Below are positions 1-6,865 of a stretch of DNA of 17,984 nt, piece after piece. The DNA is from Alphaproteobacteria bacterium (GTDB taxonomy: Bacteria > Pseudomonadota > Alphaproteobacteria > Rhizobiales > Aestuariivirgaceae): NCBI GenBank assembly GCA_024639035.1, contig JAHEJE010000014.1, positions 1 to 17,984 on the forward strand, in the 5' to 3' direction. Every line of letters starts with the position of its first letter. Position 1 is the first letter of the stretch. Below the pieces are notes generated by a model. It ran no database searches. It had not been told where the DNA came from and saw nothing but the letters and a program-made list of their open reading frames with translations. The translations under genes and the position numbers were made by a program.

Positions 1-132
1 CGGGATGAGGAGGCCCGTGCATTGAGCATTTTCGGGGCTCCGACATTTATCACACAGGACAAGGAACTGTTCTGGGGCGATGACCGTTTGGGCGAAGCGC
101 TTGCCTGGGCTGCAGGCGCGCGGCATAAATGA
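1..132 (+). CDS. C-terminal fragment of a DsbA-fold 2-hydroxychromene-2-carboxylate isomerase-like protein
   Basis: Only the last 43 codons lie in the window, in frame 1, ending in TGA. The segment FGAPTF followed by ELFWGDDRL and a short helical tail is the C-terminal pattern of the DsbA-family 2-hydroxychromene-2-carboxylate isomerase / glutathione S-transferase kappa group: a cis-proline loop (GAPTF), then a W-G-x-D-R-L motif. Such proteins isomerise aromatic-ring intermediates with glutathione, or act as general thiol-dependent isomerases in the cytoplasm. The cis-Pro loop also occurs in other DsbA-like oxidoreductases, and the active-site region lies outside the window, so the exact activity cannot be decided. 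The next gene starts 58 bases downstream on the same strand. Confidence 0.7.
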   Translation, partial: RDEEARALSIFGAPTFITQDKELFWGDDRLGEALAWAAGARHK

Positions 133-190
133 TGCTGTGAGTCGGGGCAATTCGCCTGCAATTGAAACTCAAACTGACCGGGGTAATCGC

Positions 191-697
191 ATGTACAAGA
201 ATCTGACGCGCCTTATCGCTGCCATCACCGCCGTTTTCGCGCTGGCACTCATGGCGCCACAGGAGAGCCGGGCAGCGGAATGCAAGGGCATGAGCAAGTC
301 GTCCTGCCAGGCCGCCCACGAATGCTCGTTCGTCAAGGCGCATAGCCGTTCCGACGGCTCCAAGGTCAAGGCCTTCTGCCGCAGCAAGCCGGGCAAGGGC
401 ATCTCAAAGTCATCGACCAAGAAGGCCGCCGGCAAGAAAAAAGCGGCTGAAAAGAAAACCACCAAATCAGAGACCAAGAGCGCGAAAAAGCCGTCTGACG
501 ATAAAGCCAAGAAGGTAAAAAAGACCGAGAAGAAGGCGTCCGACGAAAGCAAGACTGCGGCCAAAAAGAGTGACGACAAGGCGAAAAAGACCACCAAAAA
601 GTCGACCAGCAGCTCGTCGAAAAAGAAGTCTACATCAAAGTCCAAGAAGACCAAAAAGACAAAGAAAACCAAGAAAACGTCGTCAGGTTCAAGCTGA
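191..697 (+). CDS. Secreted lysine-rich protein with a four-cysteine head (unnamed)
   Basis: This 168-residue protein begins with a clear signal peptide (residues 1 to about 29, cut near SRAA-EC). A small four-cysteine module follows, with cysteines at 31, 39, 45 and 63, which could form two disulfides after export. From residue 66 to the end, 41 of 103 residues are lysine, mixed with Ser, Thr, Ala and a few Asp/Glu; SDDKAKK occurs twice and KKT is repeated near the end. The tail resembles histone H1 or AlgP-type tails, but the signal peptide argues for an envelope role such as binding polyanions. I chose ATG 191 because it opens the signal peptide; the same frame extends upstream to ATG 80, but those 37 residues look non-coding. 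The stop overlaps the convergent DUF1232 gene by 9 bases. I cannot assign a function. Confidence 0.8.
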   Translation: MYKNLTRLIAAITAVFALALMAPQESRAAECKGMSKSSCQAAHECSFVKAHSRSDGSKVKAFCRSKPGKGISKSSTKKAAGKKKAAEKKTTKSETKSAKKPSDDKAKKVKKTEKKASDESKTAAKKSDDKAKKTTKKSTSSSSKKKSTSKSKKTKKTKKTKKTSSGSS

Positions 698-1093
698 CGG
701 CGGTTCGCCACTCTTGCGCATCTCGTCGAGGGTTTGCCTGGCGCGCTCGACGTGCTCCGGCTTGATGTGCGAGCGCAGCAGGCCGTAGGCGGTGGCCAGT
801 ACGGTCAGGTCGTCGGTGAAGCCGAGGCCGAGTATGACGTCGGGCAGCACGTCGATCGGCATGATGAAGTAGGCCAGCGCCGCCAGCAGTATGCCCTTGG
901 CCTTCAGCGGCGTATCAGGGTCGAAGGCGCAGTAATACGCTGCCACGGCCTTTCCAGCGAATGGCACGCGCGCGAGAAACGTCTGCAATTTCGGCCAAAA
1001 GCCGTTGCGGACGGTGTCCTCGTTGCGCTTGATCGTCGACGGCAAGGTAACATCCTCCGCCTCAAGATCCGGCGTGGCCTGATGTTTCGGCAT
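689..1093 (-). CDS. DUF1232 (YkvA-like) small membrane protein
   Basis: The 134-residue product carries the DUF1232 core at about residues 60-105: a hydrophobic stretch (LLAALAYFIMP) followed by the hallmark IDVLPD and then GFTDDLTVL. Family members are small membrane-associated proteins of unknown function, often near envelope or stress genes. One or two hydrophobic helices can be seen. The N-terminal 40 residues are polar and probably cytoplasmic. The ATG has only a poor GGGG-type ribosome site before it, but no better start keeps the domain. The gene is convergent with the lysine-rich protein gene, overlapping its 3' end by 9 bases, and divergent from the SDR gene across a 104-base gap in which I see no convincing promoter. 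Confidence 0.85.
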   Translation of the reverse strand: MPKHQATPDLEAEDVTLPSTIKRNEDTVRNGFWPKLQTFLARVPFAGKAVAAYYCAFDPDTPLKAKGILLAALAYFIMPIDVLPDVILGLGFTDDLTVLATAYGLLRSHIKPEHVERARQTLDEMRKSGEPPSA

Positions 1094-1197
1094 CTCAAAA
1101 CCCCGGGCTTGGTTGCATGTCCTGATACTAATATGGAATTGCCAAGCCGTTTCGACAAGGTTACCCCTGCGCCTGGCTCTGATGAAGGTAAACAGTT

Positions 1198-1983
1198 ATG
1201 CAAATCAATGAAACGGTCAGCGCGGTAGTAACCGGCGGCGCATCTGGCCTGGGAGAGGCGACAGCCCGCCGTTTGTCAGGGCTCGGCGCCAAAGTCGCGA
1301 TCTTCGACATGAATGCCGAGCGCGGTGAGATGGTCGCCGGCGAGACCGGCGGCTTGTTCTGCAAGTGCGATGTCAGCGACGCGGCCAGCGTCGAGGCGGC
1401 GTTTTCGGCGGCGCGGGCAGCGCATGGCCAGGAGCGCATCGCGGTCAGTTGCGCCGGCATCGCGGTCGGTGAGAAGACCGCCTACACCAACAGGAAAACC
1501 GGCGAACGCCACGCCCATGATGCGGCGGCCTTTCACAAGGTCGTCGCCATCAACCTGATCGGCACCTTCCATATCGCCTCGATGTCGGCTGCCGGCATGC
1601 TCAGCCTCGATCCGGTCGATGCCCATGGCGGGCGCGGGGTGATCGTCAACACCGCCTCGATTGCCGGGGTCGAAGGCCAGATCGGCCAGGTTGCCTACGC
1701 GGCATCGAAAGGCGGGGTGATGGGCCTGACATTGCCGGTGGCACGCGACCTGGCGCGCGACGGCATTCGCTGCTGCTCGATCATGCCGGGCCTGTTCGAC
1801 ACCCCCATGGTGGCCGGACTGCCGGACGATGTGCGCGCAGCACTTGCCGCCGGCATCCCCAATCCGTCACGGCTCGGTGACCCGGACGAGTTCGCCAAAC
1901 TCGCACAGCACATCATCGAAAACGACATGCTGAACGGCGAGTGCATCCGCCTGGATGGCGCCTTGCGCATGGCGCCGCGCTGA
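1198..1983 (+). CDS. SDR-family dehydrogenase, 3-hydroxyacyl-CoA dehydrogenase type II-like
   Basis: A 261-residue short-chain dehydrogenase/reductase. The cofactor motif TGGASGLG is at residues 12-19, and Asp37 after the second strand points to NAD(H) rather than NADP(H). The usual NAG is SCAG (84-87). Ser154, Tyr167 and Lys171 (YAASK) form the catalytic triad. The C-terminal ECIRLDGALRM is typical of the HSD17B10 / type II 3-hydroxyacyl-CoA dehydrogenase branch, so oxidation of a 3-hydroxyacyl-CoA or a similar secondary alcohol is the best guess; other SDR substrates are possible. A GAAGG ribosome site lies 9 bases before the ATG. It is followed after 107 bases by the parvulin gene on the same strand, probably a separate unit since that gene has its own good ribosome site. 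Confidence 0.88.
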   Translation: MQINETVSAVVTGGASGLGEATARRLSGLGAKVAIFDMNAERGEMVAGETGGLFCKCDVSDAASVEAAFSAARAAHGQERIAVSCAGIAVGEKTAYTNRKTGERHAHDAAAFHKVVAINLIGTFHIASMSAAGMLSLDPVDAHGGRGVIVNTASIAGVEGQIGQVAYAASKGGVMGLTLPVARDLARDGIRCCSIMPGLFDTPMVAGLPDDVRAALAAGIPNPSRLGDPDEFAKLAQHIIENDMLNGECIRLDGALRMAPR

Positions 1984-2090
1984 CCATGTTGTGAAGAAAC
2001 AGTCACGGCATTTCTGCCACAAAGATGCTACACATGCTGGAAATCTTCGCCCGGAGCGCCGCCAGCTTGCACCCGAAAGGACGTTTCGTC

Positions 2091-2924
2091 ATGTTTTCAC
2101 AGTCTCTCTTGAAGCCCGGCGTCTCGCGCCCCAGCGCCGCATTGGTTGCTGCCTGTGTGTTTGGCCTGGCCTGGCAGGCGTCCCTGGCAGGCGCCCAGCA
2201 GGCCAGGACGTATGCCGTGGTCAATGGCACCGAGATCACCGAGCGCGACATGGCTCGGGCCCGTTCGACCTTCGAGCAGGCTTTGGAGCGCATGCCCGAG
2301 CCACAGCGTGACGGCGTGTTGCTCAATGCCCTGATCGAAGCCCAACTGCTGTCGGAAGCCGCCGAAAGCGAAGGCCTCGACGAGACCGCAGCGTTCAAGG
2401 AGCAGATGACCTGGATGCGTCAGCAGGCGTTGCGCGATGTCTACGTCGAGCAGAAGGTCAGCATGACCATCAGCGATGCCGATGTGAAGGCCCGTTACGA
2501 CCAGGTCGTCGGCGCCCAGCAAGCGGAGAGTGAGATCCGGGCCCGTCATATCCTGGTCAAGACCGAGGACGAGGCCAAGGCGATCATTGCTGAACTGCAG
2601 GGCGGAGCTGATTTCGTTGAACTCGCCAAGACCAAATCGACCGGTCCCAGCGGTCCCAATGGCGGCGATCTCGGCTTTTTCGGTAAGGGCCGCATGGTGC
2701 CGGCGTTTGAAGCCGAAGCCTTTGCCCTGAAGACCGGCGAACACAGCACCGTGCCGGTCAAGAGCCAGTTCGGCTGGCACATCGTGAAGGTTGAAGAAAC
2801 CCGCGAGAAACCCAAGCCACCCTTCGATGCGGTAAAGTCCAGGGTCCGTGAAAGCATTCTGGCCGAGCGGTTGCAGTCGGTACTTGGCGAACTGCGCGGC
2901 AAGGCCGAAATAGAACTGAAATAA
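2091..2924 (+). CDS. Exported parvulin-type peptidyl-prolyl cis-trans isomerase (SurA/PrsA-like)
   Basis: A 277-residue protein with an N-terminal signal peptide ending near SLAGA-QQ (residue 35), an N-terminal helical chaperone region (about 40-145), and one parvulin domain at about 147-236. That domain opens with RARHILV, continues through GGDLGFFGKGRMVPAFE and ends in FGWHIVKV, the complete rotamase signature. It should help outer-membrane or periplasmic proteins fold. The frame is open from ATG 2025, but ATG 2091 is preferred: a good GAAAGGA site lies about 10 bases upstream and the protein then starts with the signal peptide. The methyltransferase gene follows after 8 bases and is probably co-transcribed. 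Confidence 0.9.
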   Translation: MFSQSLLKPGVSRPSAALVAACVFGLAWQASLAGAQQARTYAVVNGTEITERDMARARSTFEQALERMPEPQRDGVLLNALIEAQLLSEAAESEGLDETAAFKEQMTWMRQQALRDVYVEQKVSMTISDADVKARYDQVVGAQQAESEIRARHILVKTEDEAKAIIAELQGGADFVELAKTKSTGPSGPNGGDLGFFGKGRMVPAFEAEAFALKTGEHSTVPVKSQFGWHIVKVEETREKPKPPFDAVKSRVRESILAERLQSVLGELRGKAEIELK

Positions 2925-2932
2925 TCCGCGCG

Positions 2933-3619
2933 ATGGATGACAAGCCCCGCACCCTTGACTATGCCGCCGATATTGCCGAGGCCGAAGCCGATGGCCGCTT
3001 AGATGCCCCGGCCTTTCACCGCAACAAGGATGCGATCGCCTCGGTGTTGATCGGTGCCGCTGGGGACCGGCCCGCAGAATTGCTTGAGATTGCTTGCGGC
3101 ACCGGTCAGCATGCGGCCTATATCGCCAGGATGTGGCCCGAGGTGACCTGGTGGCCGACCGACCTGGTGGCAGGTCATCTGACCAGCACCGATGCCTGGG
3201 CCCGTTTCACCCGTACCAGCAATGTCAGGCCGGCAATCGCTCTGGATGTCTGTGGCTCGCACTGGACATCCGGCGCCCGCCTGGACGGGCTGCCCCAATG
3301 TTTCGACCTCATCTTCGCCGCCAACATGATCCACATCGCGTCATGGCAGGTGACACCTGATTTCTTCAAGGGCGCAGCCCCACGCCTGCACCCCGGCGGC
3401 GCGGTAATCCTCTATGGCCCGCTAAAGAGAGGTGGCGCCCACTCAGCGGAAAGCAACGAACGCTTCGATGAGAGCCTGCGCGCTCGCAATCCCGACTGGG
3501 GTGTACGGGATCTGACCGACGTCGAACAGGCCGCGGCCGGTCAGGGGCTGGTGCTGCGCGAGGATATCGCCATGCCAGCCAACAACACCTGCCTGGTGTT
3601 CAGACCCTTGGTCAGCTGA
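2933..3619 (+). CDS. DUF938-family SAM-dependent methyltransferase
   Basis: A 228-residue class I methyltransferase. The SAM-binding motif I is LEIACGTGQHA at about residues 51-61. The DUF938 signature follows: NMIHIASW near 131-138, then PGGAVILYGPLKRGG and a conserved FDESLRARNPDWGVRD block near 178-193. Members are about 200-230 residues long and their substrate is not established; the eukaryotic relative is METTL26. The gene starts 8 bases after the parvulin stop with no visible ribosome site of its own, which suggests translational coupling. Its last 8 bases overlap the convergent nickel/cobalt permease gene. Confidence 0.88.
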   Translation: MDDKPRTLDYAADIAEAEADGRLDAPAFHRNKDAIASVLIGAAGDRPAELLEIACGTGQHAAYIARMWPEVTWWPTDLVAGHLTSTDAWARFTRTSNVRPAIALDVCGSHWTSGARLDGLPQCFDLIFAANMIHIASWQVTPDFFKGAAPRLHPGGAVILYGPLKRGGAHSAESNERFDESLRARNPDWGVRDLTDVEQAAAGQGLVLREDIAMPANNTCLVFRPLVS

Positions 3620-4655
3620 ACGACATCGGGTTGTCGAGCGCGTTGAGGAACAACAGCGTACCCAGCGTGGCAATGAACAGCCCGCCGGCCAGCTTCAGCC
3701 CGAAGGCCGTCCGGTCAAGCCAGATCGTGTTGTCGCCGGCGAGCCTGAATGCAACATTGCGCACCGAGACGGCCATTACCGCGATCACCGAAACCGTGAT
3801 GGCGACCCCAAGCGCCATGGCGAATGTCGAGACCACACCAGCCCAATAGATGCCGAGCGCGCTCGAGGCCAAAAGCGCGAGTATCGCGCCCGAGCACGGC
3901 CTGATCCCCACCGCAACAGCAAGCGAAATCGCTCGCATCGGCGACCACTCACGGTCCACCTCGGCTGCGCTTGGCAGGTGGGCATGGCCGCATCCGCAGT
4001 TTTCGTCGTGATCGTGATGGTGGTCGTGGTGGGTATGCCCGTGACCGGATACAGCAACTGCCGCCGCCGGTTGACGCCAGGTCTGCACGGCCTGCCACAA
4101 CAGATAGACACCGACCAGTGCGATGAAGCCGAAGCTTGCCGCCTCCAGGTACCCGGCAAAGGCCCGAGCTGTCGAGCCGGCAGCGCTCACTGCAAACAGC
4201 ACCGTCGAAACCAATGCGATTGCCGTGACGGCCTGGACCATTGCCGCCATGAAGGCAATTGCAACGCCGCGCCGCAGTTGCCGTTCGTTGGCCAACAGCC
4301 AGGCCGACACCACCGCCTTACCGTGCCCCGGCCCGGCGGCATGCAAAATGCCGTAGATGAAGCTGATGGCAATCAAGGTCCACGCTGCGGCCGGCGCGCT
4401 TTCGCGGCGCAAATCTCGCAACGATTTGCGCATGCTGTCAGTGAATGCCCGTTGCTGAAAGTTCACCCAACCAAGTGGATCGGCCCACAGGCTGGGTGCA
4501 GCTTTTTTCGGCCGAACCAGAAGTTTGCTTGGGTCGATGGATGATGCTGCAGCCACGACCGGCTGTAGCGCCGCAGCACCGGCCGCCGGCGTCGAGCCAG
4601 AAGCCGGCAGCACCAAGACGCCGACCCACAAGACGATGGCTGCAACAATCCTCAA
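3612..4655 (-). CDS. NicO/RcnA-family nickel-cobalt (or zinc) permease, TTG start
   Basis: A 347-residue inner-membrane protein with an N-terminal hydrophobic leader and about six further membrane segments. HAAGPGHGK (105-113) and GIRPCSGA (250-257) are the two signature motifs of the NicO family. A loop at about 205-226 is packed with His, Asp and Cys (HGHTHHDHHHDHD then CGCGHAH) and should bind divalent metal. NicO proteins export Ni/Co (RcnA) or, when paired with DUF1007 proteins, are proposed to import Ni, Co or Zn; direction and metal cannot be read here. The start codon is TTG, supported by an AGGAGA site 8 bases upstream that overlaps the DUF1007 stop. The gap between the two genes is 12 bases. 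The 3' end overlaps the methyltransferase gene by 8 bases. Confidence 0.88.
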   Translation of the reverse strand: MRIVAAIVLWVGVLVLPASGSTPAAGAAALQPVVAAASSIDPSKLLVRPKKAAPSLWADPLGWVNFQQRAFTDSMRKSLRDLRRESAPAAAWTLIAISFIYGILHAAGPGHGKAVVSAWLLANERQLRRGVAIAFMAAMVQAVTAIALVSTVLFAVSAAGSTARAFAGYLEAASFGFIALVGVYLLWQAVQTWRQPAAAVAVSGHGHTHHDHHHDHDENCGCGHAHLPSAAEVDREWSPMRAISLAVAVGIRPCSGAILALLASSALGIYWAGVVSTFAMALGVAITVSVIAVMAVSVRNVAFRLAGDNTIWLDRTAFGLKLAGGLFIATLGTLLFLNALDNPMSFS

Positions 4656-4663
4656 GCCGGAAT

Positions 4664-4669
4664 TCTCCT
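4664..4669 (-). promoter_or_regulatory. Shine-Dalgarno AGGAGA fixing the TTG start of the NicO gene
   Basis: On the minus strand AGGAGA lies 8 bases before the TTG at 4655 and overlaps the TAG stop of the upstream DUF1007 gene (4670-4668). The overlap suggests ribosomes ending one gene begin the next. No ATG in the frame lies close enough to use this site. Confidence 0.65.
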
Positions 4670-5339
4670 AGCTCGTCTTCGGCTTGCAAACGACATCGAC
4701 AGGCTGGGCAAACAGTGCGCCGAAGTCCTCGTTCTCATCCGGCTGCCAGTCGGTTCCCTTGGTCGACAGCATTTGCCGGGTTTCATCGGTCTGCTGATCG
4801 GCTGCGATCTCACCAAGCTCGACAGTACATCCCTGCGGCAGGGTTCCGATCACATTCACCGGCCGTGTCTTGGAATAGTCGATGGCGATGTAGAAGCTCG
4901 GGTCGTAGATCTTGTAGCTGAATTTCTGCTTCTTAGGATCGACCGGCGCCTTCAGCGGCACCCTGAAATGCAGTTTCAGGGTCTTGCCGGTCAGAACCTG
5001 CGTCGCTTCGGTAATCTCTCCATAGGCAACCGTCCCACCATCAGCCTTGGCGTAGGTGAAATAGGAATACTCCTTGAGCGCCGCGATGTTTTCCCGGGTC
5101 AGGACATCGAGCTCGGCGGCCGAATAATGCCCATCACCATTGGCATCCAGCCCTTCGATCGCGATCTCGGAATAATTCTCGTCGAACGCCCATTCGACGT
5201 AGACCGCCTCGATCAGTCCGGCATCGTTGACCACTACATCCGACCACGCCTCGATGACCACATGCGGATGTGCCGCAGCTGGCGCCGACGCCAAGCCCAT
5301 GAAAATCGCGGCAAACAGACACTTGCTTGCACACTTCAC
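4668..5339 (-). CDS. DUF1007 periplasmic protein partner of the NicO permease, GTG start
   Basis: With the GTG start the product has 223 residues: a signal peptide (about 1-23, cut at PAAA-H), which would leave a His-Pro-His N-terminus on the mature protein, then the DUF1007 body. AHPHVVIEA and the block from WAFDENYS onward are typical of the family. An EF-hand-like loop DANGDGHYSAAEL lies near residues 65-77. DUF1007 proteins are found with NicO/RcnA-type permeases and are thought to bind metal in the periplasm. The frame is open to an ATG at 5387, but the GTG has a GGAGGG site 8 bases upstream and gives a compact signal peptide, whereas the ATG has no good site and lies almost at the predicted transcription start. 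The NicO gene follows after 12 bases. Confidence 0.8.
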   Translation of the reverse strand: MKCASKCLFAAIFMGLASAPAAAHPHVVIEAWSDVVVNDAGLIEAVYVEWAFDENYSEIAIEGLDANGDGHYSAAELDVLTRENIAALKEYSYFTYAKADGGTVAYGEITEATQVLTGKTLKLHFRVPLKAPVDPKKQKFSYKIYDPSFYIAIDYSKTRPVNVIGTLPQGCTVELGEIAADQQTDETRQMLSTKGTDWQPDENEDFGALFAQPVDVVCKPKTS

Positions 5340-5347
5340 CTTCGAAG

Positions 5348-5353
5348 CCCTCC
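5348..5353 (-). promoter_or_regulatory. Shine-Dalgarno GGAGGG for the GTG start of the DUF1007 gene
   Basis: On the minus strand GGAGGG sits 8 bases before GTG 5339-5337. It is the best ribosome site near either candidate start and decides for the shorter protein. Confidence 0.65.
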
Positions 5354-5399
5354 GGAACTGCACGAAACGCGGTTTCTCCGCACCCATGATTACGCAGTG

Positions 5400-5428
5400 A
5401 TTCTGGTGAAAAAATGATTGATTTTCAA
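5400..5428 (-). promoter_or_regulatory. Possible sigma-70-type promoter of the DUF1007-NicO unit
   Basis: On the minus strand TTGAAA (5428-5423) and CAGAAT (5405-5400) are spaced by 17 bases. The first matches the -35 consensus at 5 of 6 positions, the second the -10 at about 4. Transcription would begin near 5393, leaving a leader of about 54 bases before GTG 5339. I see no metal-regulator box that I can name. Confidence 0.35.
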
Positions 5429-5430
5429 GG

Positions 5431-5458
5431 GGGCGCCCGCCGCGTGCGGCCGGCGCCC
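5431..5458 (-). terminator. Strong GC hairpin downstream of ccr, probable terminator
   Basis: GGGCGCC, C, GCCGC, GT, GCGGC, C, GGCGCCC is a symmetric hairpin: two arms of 12 paired bases interrupted by one C-C mismatch, with a 2-base loop (in practice four). It starts 16 bases past the ccr stop in the minus direction and is followed by CC, TTGAAAATC and a run of six T about 15 bases later. The T-run is not directly adjacent, so it may be an imperfect intrinsic terminator or a 3'-end stabiliser. Confidence 0.5.
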
Positions 5459-5474
5459 GAGCATTGTCACGGGT

Positions 5475-6728
5475 TTAGGACCGACCCTGACCCTTTTCTG
5501 TTGCATTCACCAGACAGGCCATGTTGCCGTATGGGTGCTTGTTGTCTTGCATAAGCTGGTGTGCATGGCCGATCTCGTCGAAACTGAACGTCCCTGAAAG
5601 GCAAGGGTCGACCTTGCCGGCAAGCACCAGCTCGTTCACCGCCAGAGCCTGGTCGTCATTGGCCAAGTGGCTGCCCTGAAAGCGCTTTTGCATCATCCAG
5701 TGATAGCGCAGATCCATCGTTACGTTGTACCCGGTGGTGCCGGCGCAGATCACCGTCATGCCGCCGAGGTCGCACACGAAGGCCGAAGTCGGCAGCGTCG
5801 CTTCACCGGGATGCTCGAAGACAATCTTGGGGCTCTTGCGCTCTCCGACGGCATCCCAGATCGCCTTGCCGAAGGCCCGCGCGCCGCCCATCCAGTCCTT
5901 CCATTCCGGAGACGTGGTGTCGGGCATTTTGCCCCAGTGGTTGAAATCCTTGCGGTTGATGACCCCGACCGCACCCTTGTCGAGACAGAACTGGCGTTTG
6001 TCCTCATCCGAGATCACGGCGACCGCCTTGCCGCCGAGGGCCGAGACAATCTGCAGCGCCATGGCGCCAAGTCCGCCGGCCGCGCCCCAGACCAGCACCA
6101 CATCGTCCTTCTCCACAGTATGCGGTGCCCAGCCCATCAACTGCCGATAGGCCGTGGAGGCGCAGAGCATGTAGCACCCGGCCTCTTCCCAGCTCAAATG
6201 CTTCGGCTTGGTCTGCAGCTGGTGCGATTGAGCGCGGGCAAACTGGCAATACGAGCCGTAATTGGTCTGATATCCCCAGATCCGTGTTGACGGCGCCAAC
6301 ATCGGGTCCTTGCCGGACAGCACCCAGGGATCGTCCGGCGCCCACCAACCGGAGTGCACAACCACCTCATCGCCAACTTTGACGTTATCGACCTCGGCGC
6401 CGATAGCCCAGACGATGCCCGAAGCATCCGACCCGCCGGCGTGAAAGTCCTCCGGCTCGCCCTTCTTCTGCCGGTCGGCGATAACATCGACAGGATACCC
6501 CAATGCCGCCCACACGTTGTTGTAGTTGATGCCGGTGGCCATCACATAGACCAGAACATCCTTCGGGCCGATCTCCGGCACCGGCAGGATTTCGCGCTGC
6601 CAGGCATCCTTGGGGGCGCCAAACCGGTCCTGGCGCACGGCAAAGGCATGCATTTTCTCGGGAACGACGCCGAGCTCCGGCATTTCGCCGAGTGCGCAGA
6701 TTTCCGGGCGGTCTTGTGTTGCGGCCAT
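5475..6728 (-). CDS. ccr: Crotonyl-CoA carboxylase/reductase
   Basis: A 417-residue medium-chain dehydrogenase/reductase. The N-terminal block IGEMP-like (ALGEMPELG), NYNNVW (68-73), GGSDASGIVWA (98-108) and DPM...RIWGY identify the Ccr branch. The NADPH-binding motif is GAAGGLG (215-221). FEHPGEAT (304-311) and QGSHLAN (351-357) are also diagnostic; Asn70 and His354 match residues I remember as part of the CO2 pocket. The enzyme reductively carboxylates crotonyl-CoA to ethylmalonyl-CoA with NADPH and CO2, in the ethylmalonyl-CoA pathway for C2 assimilation or in C4/C5 extender-unit supply. One oddity is Gln154 in WGYQT where I recall Glu (WGYET) in most relatives. An excellent AAGGAGGG site lies 6 bases before the ATG. 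It is divergent from a GntR regulator, its likely controller. Confidence 0.93.
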   Translation of the reverse strand: MAATQDRPEICALGEMPELGVVPEKMHAFAVRQDRFGAPKDAWQREILPVPEIGPKDVLVYVMATGINYNNVWAALGYPVDVIADRQKKGEPEDFHAGGSDASGIVWAIGAEVDNVKVGDEVVVHSGWWAPDDPWVLSGKDPMLAPSTRIWGYQTNYGSYCQFARAQSHQLQTKPKHLSWEEAGCYMLCASTAYRQLMGWAPHTVEKDDVVLVWGAAGGLGAMALQIVSALGGKAVAVISDEDKRQFCLDKGAVGVINRKDFNHWGKMPDTTSPEWKDWMGGARAFGKAIWDAVGERKSPKIVFEHPGEATLPTSAFVCDLGGMTVICAGTTGYNVTMDLRYHWMMQKRFQGSHLANDDQALAVNELVLAGKVDPCLSGTFSFDEIGHAHQLMQDNKHPYGNMACLVNATEKGQGRS

Positions 6729-6734
6729 TGTTTT

Positions 6735-6742
6735 CCCTCCTT
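6735..6742 (-). promoter_or_regulatory. Near-perfect Shine-Dalgarno AAGGAGGG of ccr
   Basis: On the minus strand AAGGAGGG lies 6 bases before the ccr ATG (6728). It is the strongest ribosome site in the window, which fits a highly translated central enzyme. Confidence 0.7.
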
Positions 6743-6801
6743 CATGCGCTTGGTCGGCGCGTCACCATTCATTGCAGAACAGTGAAAAACCCAATTAAAC
6801 A

Positions 6802-6834
6802 TAATTGTCAAGCAAATATGAAATATGATAATTA
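6802..6834. promoter_or_regulatory. Candidate GntR operator between ccr and its divergent regulator
   Basis: TAATTGTCA (6802-6810) and TGATAATTA (6826-6834) form an inverted repeat with one mismatch in nine and a 15-base spacer. On the minus strand the left arm contains a perfect -35 hexamer TTGACA (6811-6806) pointing to ccr, though its -10 is poor. On the plus strand TATGAT (6824-6829) could be a -10 for the regulator. The spacer holds a tandem AATATGA repeat (6815-6828). This AT-rich stretch is unlike the surrounding coding DNA. A bound regulator here would affect both genes. Confidence 0.45.
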
Positions 6835-6865
6835 GAAAATGGATCGAATCGAATGACGAGGGAAC

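Noticed and set aside
570..788. Arg/Lys/Pro-rich plus-strand reading frame inside the lysine-rich gene
   Set aside because: It is a +2 shadow of AAG/AAA-rich codons; the in-frame product has a signal peptide and a Cys module while this frame has no recognisable structure.
1094..1197. Promoter between the divergent DUF1232 and SDR genes
   Set aside because: TAATAT-like sequence is present near 1129, but no -35 hexamer lies at 16-18 bases on either strand.
5340..5474. Cobalamin or NiCo riboswitch upstream of the DUF1007-NicO unit
   Set aside because: The gap is 135 bases, of which only about 54 would be transcribed leader. I find no B12-box or conserved riboswitch core; only a promoter-like pair and the ccr hairpin.
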